Below, one piece after another: positions 34,535-42,712 of a stretch of 45,512 bases of DNA (positions are counted from its first letter, which is position 1; every line of letters begins with the position of its first letter). Both the position numbers and the translations under genes were made by a program. The DNA comes from a virus. The stretch lies in the IMG/VR virus record IMGVR_UViG_3300030108_002368, positions 1 through 45,512 of that record; one strand, given 5' to 3'. The notes below the pieces were generated by a model, which saw nothing but the letters and a program-made list of their open reading frames with translations, was not told the origin of the DNA and made no database searches.

Positions 34535-35373
34535 TGCCTAATACAATAACAATTAAGAAAAATGCTTACAATAGTACAAGTGCACCAACAAGTTTAGCGT
34601 TTGGTGAATTAGCTGTTAATAATAATAACGGCTCTGGTGCAAAACTATATGTAGGTTCAAGAACAAGTGGTAATGGTGCTGATGTAACTGATTTTCAATC
34701 AACTATATTAGCAGCAGTTCCTATAGCAACAGCTGCATCAAGCGATTCAGGAACAAAAGGTAAAGCACAATTTAGTAGTGATAATTTTGCAGTAACAGGA
34801 AATGGTTTTGTTACTATTAAAGACAGTGGTATTGTAGCTGCTGAGCTAGCAAGTAGTTCTGTAACAACAGCTAAGATTGATTCAGCTGCAGTAACTAGTG
34901 CTAAAATTGCAGCAGATGCTGTAACAAATGCAAAGTTAGCTGACAATGCAGTAGATAGCGACCAAATAGCTAGTGGTGCAATTACAAATGCAAAATTAGC
35001 AAGTAATTTAACATTGCCAGGTAACGTTAGCACTGGTGGTACATTAACAGTAGGTGGAAACTTAACTGTAAATGGTACTACTACTACAGTAAATTCAACA
35101 ACTACAACACTAGATGACCCTATTATGACACTTGGTGGAGATACAGCACCAGGGAGTGATGACAATAAAGATAGAGGTATAGAGTTTAGATATTATTCTG
35201 GAAGTGCAAAAGTTGGATTTATGGGTTGGGATGACTCAGAAGCAAAGTTTACATTGATGACTGACGCTACAAATAGTAGTGAAGTATTTTCTGGAACATT
35301 AGCTGCATTAAAAATGGGAGCACTTACTGCAAGTTCAGTAACTGGTGCTACTATTGATGGCGGCACATACTAA
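34534..35373 (+). CDS. Tail fibre protein with repetitive stalk, 279 aa
   Basis: An N-terminal attachment-like part (TIKKNAYNSTSAPTSLAFGEL) is followed by tandem AKIxxxAVTxAKLA-type units at about residues 95-150, which form triple beta-helix or stalk regions in fibres. A TLTVGGNLTVNGTTT segment follows. A receptor-contact role for the trimer is inferred. It is followed 12 bases later by another fibre gene. Confidence 0.65.
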   Translation: MPNTITIKKNAYNSTSAPTSLAFGELAVNNNNGSGAKLYVGSRTSGNGADVTDFQSTILAAVPIATAASSDSGTKGKAQFSSDNFAVTGNGFVTIKDSGIVAAELASSSVTTAKIDSAAVTSAKIAADAVTNAKLADNAVDSDQIASGAITNAKLASNLTLPGNVSTGGTLTVGGNLTVNGTTTTVNSTTTTLDDPIMTLGGDTAPGSDDNKDRGIEFRYYSGSAKVGFMGWDDSEAKFTLMTDATNSSEVFSGTLAALKMGALTASSVTGATIDGGTY

Positions 35374-35385
35374 TAAAGGAATTAC

Positions 35386-37890
35386 ATGGCAGTTGACAAT
35401 ACTATATTAGTCAGACGTGGGTCTGGTACACCTACTTACAGTGATTTTACTCAGTATGAATTAGCGTATGACTACACTAATGATAGACTTTACATACGTG
35501 ATGGCAATGCTATGGTTGAAATTGGTGGTAGTTCTGGTGCAGTATCAGCAGTAGCCAATGGTGCAAATAATAGAATAGCAACATTTAGTAGTTCTGATGC
35601 TTTGAATGGAGAAAGCCAACTTACTTTTGACGGAGGTGCATTAGCCTTATTAACAACAACAGCTAATAGAAGAATTGAAATAGGCTTAGGTGCAACGCAA
35701 GATGTAACATCTTATATAGATTTAATTGGAGATACTACATATACAGATTATGGCGGTAGGTTTATTAGGTATGGTGGTGCTAATGCTATTACTCAAATTA
35801 TGCACAGAGGTACTGGTGATTTAAGACTTTTAACACAAGATTCAGCTGCAATATCTTTGCTAACAGGAAGTACTGAAAGATTAAGAATTTTATCAAGTGG
35901 AAATGTTGGAATAGGAACTACATCACCTTCAAACGAACTTCACGTTGCTGGTAGTGTGAAAGCAGATACAAGTTTATTAATAGGTAGCAATTCAAACTTT
36001 TTAACTTCACAATTAAAAGTTGGTGATGGAACAAGAGATATTAGACTTAATGCAAATCATAGTTCAAATGCAGTAGTAGGAACAGTAGGGTCGCACAGTT
36101 TTAGTATAATGACTGCAAATACTTTTAGAATGACAGTAGATAGTGCAGGTGTTGTTGATATATTAAATAAAATGACACTTCCTGCAAGTCATAGTGCAGA
36201 TAAAATTACAATGTATGATGGTGGTAATGAAAAGATTGGCACAGAAGCCAATACATTATTGTTTACAGCAGACAACTATAAATACAAAGACGTTGGTGGT
36301 GCCGTAAATTTTGAGCTTGATAGTTCAGGTATTCCAAGTTTTGAACAAGGTGCAATAATAGGTGGTTTTGGTGCAAGAACAACAGGTGGAACTACTGACT
36401 GGAATGATAGCACAAACGCAAGAAGTGGTAATGGACATACTTTATTATTATCTACAGCAACAAACGGTCCAGGTGCAGATGTTGTAAATTCAACAAATAC
36501 TACTTATATACATCCATTCAGCTTTGAATATTCCAGCTATGACAATGATGGTAATATGACACAGATTGGTATTCCTTATTATTTCGCAAATAATGATGGA
36601 GTAAGACCGTGTATTAGAAGTAGATATAATGGAACTTGGAGTAATTGGCATTCATTAATTACAGGAAATAATGCAGGACAAATACAAGGCTCAGGAACAG
36701 CTGGAGCATCAGCACCTGCTTATTCATTCAACGGAGACGGAACAAATGATTTAGATACTGGTATGTATAGGTCAGCTACAAATCAGATTGGATTTGCTAC
36801 AAATGGTGTACAAAGAATGACTATAGGAAATACAGCATTAAAAGTAGATGATATACATAGTTTAAGCAATGATAATAATAGATTAATACTTGATGATGAT
36901 ACCAATTCTTCACAAGGAAATGGAGTATCATTGACAGGTGCAAATCATATTTATCTATGTCCTGATGAAACCAACAATGGTACTGGAGAAGTAAGAGTTA
37001 TCAAAGGAACTGATAATGATTTAGATAGTGGAACAGCAACAGAATTATTTAGAATTACAAATGCAGGTAAAGTAGGAATTACAGAAGATAGCATAGATGC
37101 CAATCTACATATTACAGGAAGTCCAGTAGTTCTTAAAATGGAAAGAGCAGGGCATAGAGCTATGAGAATGGGAATACCTGACAATAGCGCAAAATTTATT
37201 TTTGCAGATTCTGATGATTTAAAAAGCAATATTGCTATTGCAATAAATTCATCAAGAAACGTAGGAATAGGAACTTCATCACCAAGTACAAATACATTAC
37301 AATTTGGAAGTGCAGGAGATACTATTGGTGTAGATTTGTCAAGTGGTGGTACAACAAGAATTGCAGAAATAGAATTATATAATAGTTCTGATGGTTCATT
37401 AAGATTAAAAACCGATAATGCTTCTACTGGTGGTATTGAGTTTCATACTGAGGGCAGTAAAAGAATGGAAGTTTTACGAGGTGGAGATATAAAAATTGAA
37501 AAATCTCTTGGTGTTGGAGTTGCTGCAAATGGTACAACTGGTAGAGCTGATTTTAGCAATGATGTAGTAGCATTCTCAACTTCTGATAAACGACTAAAAG
37601 AAAACATCAAACCATTAAATCAAGCATTAGACAAAGTATTGAAGATTAGTGGTGTGGAATTTGACTGGAAAGAATTAACTGAAGAAGAAAAGAAAACTAT
37701 TCATGGAAATGAAGGACATGATGTAGGTGTAATAGCACAAGAAATAGAAAAAGTCTTACCTGAAGTAGTCCATACAAGAGATAATGGTTATAAAGCAGTT
37801 AAATATGAAAAGATTGTGCCTTTATTAATAGAGGCAATAAAAGAACAACAAGAACAAATTAACGAACTTAAGGAGAAGTTAAATGGCTAA
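35386..37890 (+). CDS. Tail fibre/spike with C-terminal S74 intramolecular chaperone
   Basis: The 834-residue protein is a long beta-rich fibre with repeated GNVGIGTTSPSNELHVAGS-type units (about residues 174-192 and again near 625). It ends with the S74 chaperone domain, starting at S733 in TSDKRLKENIKP, with GNEGHDVGVIAQEIEKVLPE after about 45 residues. In the family the chaperone trimerises the fibre and then cleaves itself off at the conserved Ser, so the mature fibre would end near residue 732. It is the main candidate receptor-binding fibre. Confidence 0.85.
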   Translation: MAVDNTILVRRGSGTPTYSDFTQYELAYDYTNDRLYIRDGNAMVEIGGSSGAVSAVANGANNRIATFSSSDALNGESQLTFDGGALALLTTTANRRIEIGLGATQDVTSYIDLIGDTTYTDYGGRFIRYGGANAITQIMHRGTGDLRLLTQDSAAISLLTGSTERLRILSSGNVGIGTTSPSNELHVAGSVKADTSLLIGSNSNFLTSQLKVGDGTRDIRLNANHSSNAVVGTVGSHSFSIMTANTFRMTVDSAGVVDILNKMTLPASHSADKITMYDGGNEKIGTEANTLLFTADNYKYKDVGGAVNFELDSSGIPSFEQGAIIGGFGARTTGGTTDWNDSTNARSGNGHTLLLSTATNGPGADVVNSTNTTYIHPFSFEYSSYDNDGNMTQIGIPYYFANNDGVRPCIRSRYNGTWSNWHSLITGNNAGQIQGSGTAGASAPAYSFNGDGTNDLDTGMYRSATNQIGFATNGVQRMTIGNTALKVDDIHSLSNDNNRLILDDDTNSSQGNGVSLTGANHIYLCPDETNNGTGEVRVIKGTDNDLDSGTATELFRITNAGKVGITEDSIDANLHITGSPVVLKMERAGHRAMRMGIPDNSAKFIFADSDDLKSNIAIAINSSRNVGIGTSSPSTNTLQFGSAGDTIGVDLSSGGTTRIAEIELYNSSDGSLRLKTDNASTGGIEFHTEGSKRMEVLRGGDIKIEKSLGVGVAANGTTGRADFSNDVVAFSTSDKRLKENIKPLNQALDKVLKISGVEFDWKELTEEEKKTIHGNEGHDVGVIAQEIEKVLPEVVHTRDNGYKAVKYEKIVPLLIEAIKEQQEQINELKEKLNG

Positions 37891-38128
37891 AGTAATAAGT
37901 GCAACAACAGGTGAAGCATCTGAATCACCAAAGTTAGTATCAATTAAACATACTAGAGTAATGAAAAATCCAAATGGTAACAATGTTACTGTTTTAGATT
38001 ATGAAGAAACTAAAGATGTTGATATAGCTATAGCAGATGCAGAAGCTCAAAAAGCAAGTTTAGAAGCATCATTAGCAGAAGTAGAAGCTGAATTAGTAGA
38101 ATATAAAGCAATTAAAGACGCTGATTAA
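37883..38128 (+). CDS. Small coiled-coil fibre-associated protein, 81 aa
   Basis: It starts inside the end of the S74 gene (8-base overlap), with AAGGAG nearby. The C-terminal helix is Ala/Glu-rich (IADAEAQKASLEASLAEVEA). It may assist fibre assembly, but no family is recognised. Confidence 0.6.
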   Translation: MAKVISATTGEASESPKLVSIKHTRVMKNPNGNNVTVLDYEETKDVDIAIADAEAQKASLEASLAEVEAELVEYKAIKDAD

Positions 38129-38131
38129 TAC

Positions 38132-39217
38132 ATGGCTTTACAATCATCAGGTGAAATAAAGATAAGTCAGATACTTACTGAGTTAGATTATGCTAGTAAT
38201 AGAGCTAATTCTGAATTAGAAAATCTATCTACTGGTAGTGGTGCATTGTATGGACATACTATTAATACAGCTAATGCAAGTGCTGATAGACCTGATGGCA
38301 ATGCACCTCATGCAATGTCTGAGTTTTATAGTTATGACCACGATGCTGGAGTATCTTGGTCTATTAGTGGTAATACTGGATTACATTGTACTGGAGAAGC
38401 TGGACAAACTGATATGGCAAATAGTTTTGCAACAATAACATTATCTGGTGGTAGTGGAGGTGTTGATGTAAATAACTTTACTACTAGTGGTGGACCATTT
38501 GGTAATTTAAAATTTCAATTTACTACAGATGGAAGTACACCAAGCAGTGGTACAAGTGGAGCATCTAGTATTACTCAGTTACAAAATTCATTAAGTAGTT
38601 TTAATTCTGGTACATTGAAGTTAAGACCAGGTTGGCAACATACACCTTCTAATAAAGATGGTACTGGTTCATTTAGTTTTACTTTGGTAAATAATGGTGC
38701 TAATACTGCAGCTATAACTGGTAATATAACTTTCCAGTCTGGTGGTTTAGGACAAGGATTGTGTATACATGGTAGTATATTAGTCAATACTCCTGATGGT
38801 ATGAAAAGCATATATGACTTAGATAATGGTGATATTATATATTCTTATAACTTTGAAACAGAAAGTATAGAAGAAGTACCAATATTAGATACATTATTTG
38901 TAGCACATAATAATTTAATTAAAGTTATGTATGATGATAACGATGAATTGAAAAATATAATAGTAACTAGAGACCACCCTATATATTTAGCAGATGGTTC
39001 TATGGCTAGTTATAGGCCACAAAGAACAAAAGATTTATATGATTTAGATGCAAATCAATTAGAAGTAGGTAATACTATACAAATGATTGATGGCACAAAA
39101 GTAATACATAGATTTGAGTATATGGCAGATAAAGATACTACATATACTATATTAACAAAAAACAATAACTTTTACGCAGGTGGCGTATTAGTACATAGTG
39201 AAATAAATGAAAGTTAG
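38132..39217 (+). CDS. Tail/fibre protein with C-terminal Hint (hedgehog/intein-type) domain
   Basis: Residues about 1-210 form a Gly/Ser-rich structural part (FN3-like TTDGSTPSSGTSG and others). Residues 211-361 are a Hint domain: C211 in GLCIHGSILVNT, a block-B TRDH motif (T279, H282), and a terminal VLVHS with H355. The usual terminal Asn is S356 and there is no following extein, so splicing is not expected. Thioester-driven cleavage or attachment at C211 is possible, as in hedgehog and bacterial BIL proteins. It would release or modify the preceding fibre segment. Confidence 0.7.
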   Translation: MALQSSGEIKISQILTELDYASNRANSELENLSTGSGALYGHTINTANASADRPDGNAPHAMSEFYSYDHDAGVSWSISGNTGLHCTGEAGQTDMANSFATITLSGGSGGVDVNNFTTSGGPFGNLKFQFTTDGSTPSSGTSGASSITQLQNSLSSFNSGTLKLRPGWQHTPSNKDGTGSFSFTLVNNGANTAAITGNITFQSGGLGQGLCIHGSILVNTPDGMKSIYDLDNGDIIYSYNFETESIEEVPILDTLFVAHNNLIKVMYDDNDELKNIIVTRDHPIYLADGSMASYRPQRTKDLYDLDANQLEVGNTIQMIDGTKVIHRFEYMADKDTTYTILTKNNNFYAGGVLVHSEINES

Positions 39218-39407
39218 TGAATACAGAGAACAAATGGCTGAAAGAGTTGCTGTTATAGAAGCTCAAGTAATTGATATTTATCATGATATAAAAGAGATAA
39301 AACAATTAGTAAAAGAACAAAATGGTAGAGTACGTAAAAATGAACAAAACATTGCACGTATAACTGCTGTAGGGGTTGTAGTGGCAGTTTTATTAGGTTT
39401 ACTATAG
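39207..39407 (+). CDS. Small membrane protein, holin/XhlA-like, 66 aa
   Basis: It starts in an 11-base overlap with the Hint gene. A charged amphipathic helix (about residues 1-48) is followed by one C-terminal membrane segment (ITAVGVVVAVLLGLL). This arrangement matches haemolysin XhlA-like phage lysis proteins. A role in lysis or membrane anchoring is inferred. Confidence 0.55.
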   Translation: MKVSEYREQMAERVAVIEAQVIDIYHDIKEIKQLVKEQNGRVRKNEQNIARITAVGVVVAVLLGLL

Positions 39408-39416
39408 GAGATAACA

Positions 39417-39713
39417 ATGGAAGTAAGTAAAGATACTAAATTTAGTCTTAGTATAGAAACAGCAATAAGTGTAGTTGTATCTATTGGTATGATTGTTGGT
39501 ATGTGGTTTACACTTCAAGGTGATATTGAAGAAGCAAAATTATTACCTGAACCAGAAGTGTCACGTATGGAATATGATTTAAAAGACCAAATGATTCGTG
39601 ATAGTATTGTTAATACTGAAAGTAAAGTTGAAAAACTTGAAGAAAAAGTAGATGACATTAAACAAGATACTAAAGCTATTACGCAAACACTTATAGACAT
39701 GAATAACAAATAA
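39417..39713 (+). CDS. Membrane-anchored coiled-coil protein, 98 aa
   Basis: GGAGATAACA precedes the ATG. One N-terminal membrane segment (SVVVSIGMIVGMWFTL, about residues 18-33) is followed by a long coiled coil with heptad-like leucines and valines. It could be a spanin-type or holin-partner protein next to the XhlA-like gene; not certain. Confidence 0.55.
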   Translation: MEVSKDTKFSLSIETAISVVVSIGMIVGMWFTLQGDIEEAKLLPEPEVSRMEYDLKDQMIRDSIVNTESKVEKLEEKVDDIKQDTKAITQTLIDMNNK

Positions 39714-39725
39714 TGAGGTACAGAG

Positions 39726-40106
39726 ATGAATTATTATTATGGTATAGCATGGTTATTGGGATTATTACTATCTCAATCGCCTTTATACTCACAATCAGTT
39801 AATTTAAATAGCTTTGAAAAAATACAATTAGTAAAACTTGAAGAGTGTGCAGTAGTTCAAGTAAATGCTAGTTGGAATTTTAAGAATAGATTAGCTATTG
39901 AAAAATTAGAAGATTGCTATATTGCTGAAGTTGATTTAGCAAATAGACAAATAGGTGCTGTCATTCAAAAAGAATGGAAAGTTAAAGTAGTTCCTACTAT
40001 TATTATATTTAAAAATGGTACGGAAGTAAAAAGATTTGAAGCAGGTGTATCTATGAAATTAGATGAAAAAAGTATTTTAGAAAGTATTAGGAAAGAAATT
40101 AAGTAG
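39726..40106 (+). CDS. Secreted thioredoxin-fold protein lacking the redox cysteines
   Basis: A signal peptide (about residues 1-22, with a SQS site) precedes a thioredoxin-like fold. The beta strand leading to the active site reads VQVNASWNFKN (44-54), where a thioredoxin would have the W-C-x-x-C turn, so both catalytic cysteines are missing. The later strand VVPTIIIFKNGTEVKRFEAG keeps the cis-Pro (P90). It would be periplasmic and redox-inactive, perhaps a binding or scaffold module. Its place in the lysis-like cluster is notable. Confidence 0.6.
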   Translation: MNYYYGIAWLLGLLLSQSPLYSQSVNLNSFEKIQLVKLEECAVVQVNASWNFKNRLAIEKLEDCYIAEVDLANRQIGAVIQKEWKVKVVPTIIIFKNGTEVKRFEAGVSMKLDEKSILESIRKEIK

Positions 40107-40123
40107 GTTGTATATTTTACATC

Positions 40124-40264
40124 ATGCGTAAAGTATTCGGACCAAAACAAGTTAGACATACTAATGGAAAGAAGAAAACTCGTCAAGGTCAAAGTCATAG
40201 AACTAAATACGGAACTAAAACAAGTAAAAAATATTATAAAAAGAAATATAGAGGACAAGGATAA
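40124..40264 (+). CDS. Tiny basic protein, 46 aa
   Basis: MRKVFGPKQVRHTNGKKKTR opens a 46-residue protein with about 40 percent Lys/Arg, ending in KKYRGQG. It begins a run of such genes coupled by TAATG overlaps. DNA neutralisation in the head is a plausible role but unproven. Confidence 0.55.
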   Translation: MRKVFGPKQVRHTNGKKKTRQGQSHRTKYGTKTSKKYYKKKYRGQG

Positions 40265-40398
40265 TGGCTAAAACTGTAACATGGATGTGGAAAGGTAAAC
40301 GTCATTCAGGTACATTGATACGTGAAACTGCTACACATAAATATGCTAGAACTAAAAATGGTAAAGTAAAAACCATTGTAAAGAAAAAGAGAAAGTAA
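40264..40398 (+). CDS. Tiny basic protein, 44 aa
   Basis: The TAATG overlap with the previous gene sets the start. The sequence begins MAKTVTWMWKGKRHSGTLIR and ends in KKKRK. Compact, possibly beta-rich, with a basic tail. No family is recognised. Confidence 0.55.
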   Translation: MAKTVTWMWKGKRHSGTLIRETATHKYARTKNGKVKTIVKKKRK

Positions 40399-40685
40399 TG
40401 GCTAGAAAAAAAGACCCAAAACTAACAAGAGCTGGTGTATCTGGTTATAATAAACCTAAAAGAACACCAAGTCATCCTAAGAAATCACACGTAGTGGTAG
40501 CAAAAGTTGGTGATAAAACAAAATTAATAAGATTTGGACAGCAAGGTGTAAGAGGAGCTGGTAAAAATCCAAAGAGTAAAAAAGATAAAGCAAGACGTAA
40601 GTCTTATTATGCAAGACACAATGCACAAGATGCAAAACCAAGTAAATTAAGTGCTAGATATTGGTCGCATAAGGTTAAATGGTAG
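40398..40685 (+). CDS. Small basic protein with KTKLIRFGQQG motif, 95 aa
   Basis: It carries a recognisable pattern: GYNKPKRTPSHPKKSHVVVA near the start, KTKLIRFGQQGVRGAG (about residues 40-55), RRKSYYARH, and a C-terminal SARYWSHKVKW. I recall proteins with these motifs in marine phages, where they are uncharacterised small virion-type proteins. A virion or DNA-associated role is inferred. Confidence 0.65.
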   Translation: MARKKDPKLTRAGVSGYNKPKRTPSHPKKSHVVVAKVGDKTKLIRFGQQGVRGAGKNPKSKKDKARRKSYYARHNAQDAKPSKLSARYWSHKVKW

Positions 40686-40694
40686 GAGATAACT

Positions 40695-40895
40695 ATGAAA
40701 CATGGAATGAAAAAACAAAAAAATAGTACTGATAATTATGCACAAAAAGAAAAAGGTAAAGGCATGAATAGTACTGATAATATGAATGATGGTGCTATAG
40801 ATAGACAATTAACACCTAAACAACGTAAGCTTCCAAAACAATTAAAAGAAGCTATTATAAAAGGTAGAAGAGATAAAGCTAAAGCAAATATGTAG
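40695..40895 (+). CDS. Small polar protein, 66 aa
   Basis: GGAGATAACT precedes the ATG. The sequence MKHGMKKQKNSTDNYAQ is followed by a Lys/Gln-rich C-terminal half (LTPKQRKLPKQLKEAIIKG). The MKHGMKK start is shared with the next gene, hinting at a duplicated N-terminus. Confidence 0.5.
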   Translation: MKHGMKKQKNSTDNYAQKEKGKGMNSTDNMNDGAIDRQLTPKQRKLPKQLKEAIIKGRRDKAKANM

Positions 40896-40904
40896 GAGAC
40901 TATT

Positions 40905-40994
40905 ATGAAACATGGTATGAAAAAAAAGAAGAAAGTAGTTAAGAAAAAAAAGAAGACTATGAAAAAGAAAACTAAGAAAGGGTATGGTTATTAA
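40905..40994 (+). CDS. Poly-lysine micro-protein, 29 aa
   Basis: GGAGAC precedes an ATG that opens a 30-codon frame. Sixteen of 29 residues are Lys, and the tail is KKGYGY. The TAATG coupling to the next gene supports translation. A DNA- or RNA-neutralising peptide is a reasonable guess. Confidence 0.5.
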   Translation: MKHGMKKKKKVVKKKKKTMKKKTKKGYGY

Positions 40995-41143
40995 TGAAAG
41001 TTAAAGCACCAAAGGGGTATCATTTTATGAAGAAGGGTAATAAAATGTCTTTGATGAAAAATCCTAAAGGTGGATATAAACCACATAAAGGAGCTTCATT
41101 GACAATGAATTTACCTATTATGAAAGTACATGGTAAAAAATAA
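40994..41143 (+). CDS. Tiny basic protein, 49 aa
   Basis: The TAATG overlap sets the start. The sequence begins MKVKAPKGYHFMKKGNKMSL and is rich in Lys, Met and Gly. It continues the series of small basic proteins. No family is recognised. Confidence 0.5.
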   Translation: MKVKAPKGYHFMKKGNKMSLMKNPKGGYKPHKGASLTMNLPIMKVHGKK

Positions 41144-41322
41144 TGGCTAAGAAAAAATCTAGAGTAAATGAAGCTGGTAATTATACTAAACCTTCTATGC
41201 GTAAACGTTTGTTCGAAAAAATAAAACGTGGTAGTAAAGGTGGTAATCCAGGACAATGGTCTGCACGTAAAGCACAAATGTTAGCAAAGCAATATAAAGC
41301 AGCAGGCGGGGGATACAAATAA
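41143..41322 (+). CDS. Small basic phage protein with GGNPGQWSARKAQ motif, 59 aa
   Basis: The motifs KPSMRKRLFEKIKRGSKGG and PGQWSARKAQMLAKQYKAAG are ones I recall from uncharacterised small phage proteins. It is coupled to both neighbours by TAATG overlaps. A virion or DNA-associated function is inferred only from context. Confidence 0.6.
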   Translation: MAKKKSRVNEAGNYTKPSMRKRLFEKIKRGSKGGNPGQWSARKAQMLAKQYKAAGGGYK

Positions 41323-41561
41323 TGGGATTAGCTAAATCTCAAAGAAGTTTGAATAAATGGACTGCACAGAAATGGAGAACAAAATCTGGTAAAAAATCTT
41401 CAGAAACAGGTGAACGATATTTGCCAGATGCTGCAATAAAATCATTAAGTGCTCAAGAGTATGCAGCTACTACACGTAAAAAAAGAGAAGATAAAAGAAA
41501 AGGTAAGCAACATTCTAAGCAACCTAAAAGAATAGCTCAAAAAACAAAAGCTTATAGATAA
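41322..41561 (+). CDS. Small basic protein with KWRTKSGKKSSETGERYLP motif, 79 aa
   Basis: It has SLNKWTAQKWRTKSGKKSSE followed by TGERYLPDAAIKSLSAQEYA and a basic tail. This pattern occurs in phages and large DNA viruses; I believe it is a Pfam DUF family, number not certain. It ends the tightly coupled series begun at 40124. Confidence 0.65.
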   Translation: MGLAKSQRSLNKWTAQKWRTKSGKKSSETGERYLPDAAIKSLSAQEYAATTRKKREDKRKGKQHSKQPKRIAQKTKAYR

Positions 41562-41579
41562 TAAAACAGGAGACCAGAA

Positions 41580-41777
41580 ATGGCAAAAGAAAAAAAAGTA
41601 GACCTAAGACAAGAAGCTGAGACTAAAATGGAAAGTTTAGTTGAGCAACATAACACTCTTGTACAGGAGTTACAAAGTGCTAATGAAAGATTAGCAGAAG
41701 TTAAACAAATGATAATCGAGCATCAAGGATATATGAAAGGCCTAGAAGCTTGTGAAAAAGACTGTGAGGTAAAATAA
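41580..41777 (+). CDS. Small coiled-coil protein, 65 aa
   Basis: AGGAGACC precedes the ATG. Acidic/basic coiled coil (HNTLVQELQSANERLAEVKQ) with two late cysteines. It overlaps the next start (TAATG). Function unknown. Confidence 0.55.
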   Translation: MAKEKKVDLRQEAETKMESLVEQHNTLVQELQSANERLAEVKQMIIEHQGYMKGLEACEKDCEVK

Positions 41778-41935
41778 TGGGACCAGTATTAGGAAAAGTA
41801 CTAACTAGTTTAGGAACAGAAAAACTAATTAAAGCTGTAATCATGCATTTAGGTGATTGGCTTGTAGCAAAGTCTTCAAATAAACTTGATGACAAACTAT
41901 GGGCTGAAGTTAAAAAAGCTTTAAATAAAAAATAG
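41777..41935 (+). CDS. Small hypothetical protein, 52 aa
   Basis: TAATG overlap sets the start. Amphipathic sequence MGPVLGKVLTSLGTEKLIKA with a helical C-terminus. It lies ten bases before the metallophosphoesterase. No family is recognised. Confidence 0.5.
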   Translation: MGPVLGKVLTSLGTEKLIKAVIMHLGDWLVAKSSNKLDDKLWAEVKKALNKK

Positions 41936-41944
41936 GAGGTTTCA

Positions 41945-42712
41945 TTGAAACTTAAAAAACGTGGTATTGTAATACCAGACCAGCATTATCCATTAGAAGA
42001 TAGAGCTGCAGTAGAATGTGTTAAAAAAGCAATACTAAAAATAAAACCAAAGGTGTTTATAAACCTTGGGGATGTTGGAGAATGGGAGTCTGTATCAGCT
42101 TGGCGATATAAAGACAAGAAGTTACCACCTTTAGAGTTTCAACTTCCATTAGTAGAAGAAGATATAAGATTAGTAAATGAAGGATTGGATGAGTGGGATG
42201 AAGTACTTAAAAAAGTTGGATGTAAAGAAAAGCATTTACTCCAAGGTAACCACGACCTCTGGTTGGATAATTTTGCTAATAAGTATCCTTATCTCAACGA
42301 TTACACTTTTGAAAAAAAATGTAGAATTAAAGAAAGAGGATACAAATACAAAGAACACAACCTCCCTATAGAGATAGGTAAGTTAGCGTTCTTCCATGGT
42401 GCTTTTGCAACTACATATCATGCAAAGAAACACCTGGAAACATATGGTGAGAATGTGATATATGGACATACTCACGATATACAAAGACATACATTGACTA
42501 AGCTTAATGGCAACATTGGTGCTTGGTCAATGGGTTGTCTTAAAAAAATGGACCATGAAAATAACAGATGGTTGAAAGGTAGATTACATAATTGGGGTCA
42601 TGCTTTTGCTATTATAGATTGGTTTGATAATGGAGAATTTAAAGTTGAAGTCGTTGAAATAATTGATGGCAAAACAACAGTGTGGGGAGAGTTGATAGAT
42701 GGTACCAAGTAA
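41945..42712 (+). CDS. Metallophosphoesterase
   Basis: TTG start with AGGAGGT upstream. The calcineurin-type motifs are in order: PDQHYP with D12 and H14, NLGDVGEW with D43, LQGNHDLW with N102-H103-D104, FFHGAF near residue 150 and YGHTHD near residue 171. All metal ligands expected for a dinuclear phosphoesterase are present. Substrate is unknown (RNA, DNA 3' ends, cyclic or signalling nucleotides, or protein phosphates). It is unusual in that it sits among virion genes rather than in the early block. Confidence 0.8.
   Translation: MKLKKRGIVIPDQHYPLEDRAAVECVKKAILKIKPKVFINLGDVGEWESVSAWRYKDKKLPPLEFQLPLVEEDIRLVNEGLDEWDEVLKKVGCKEKHLLQGNHDLWLDNFANKYPYLNDYTFEKKCRIKERGYKYKEHNLPIEIGKLAFFHGAFATTYHAKKHLETYGENVIYGHTHDIQRHTLTKLNGNIGAWSMGCLKKMDHENNRWLKGRLHNWGHAFAIIDWFDNGEFKVEVVEIIDGKTTVWGELIDGTK

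Noticed and set aside
34695-35165. Antisense reading frame of 156 codons under the fibre gene
   Set aside because: It lies opposite a repetitive, clearly coding fibre gene and has no ribosome site or neighbours. It is a composition shadow.
38762-39217. An intein with splicing activity
   Set aside because: The domain lies at the very C-terminus, has no following extein and has Ser instead of the terminal Asn, so protein splicing is unlikely.
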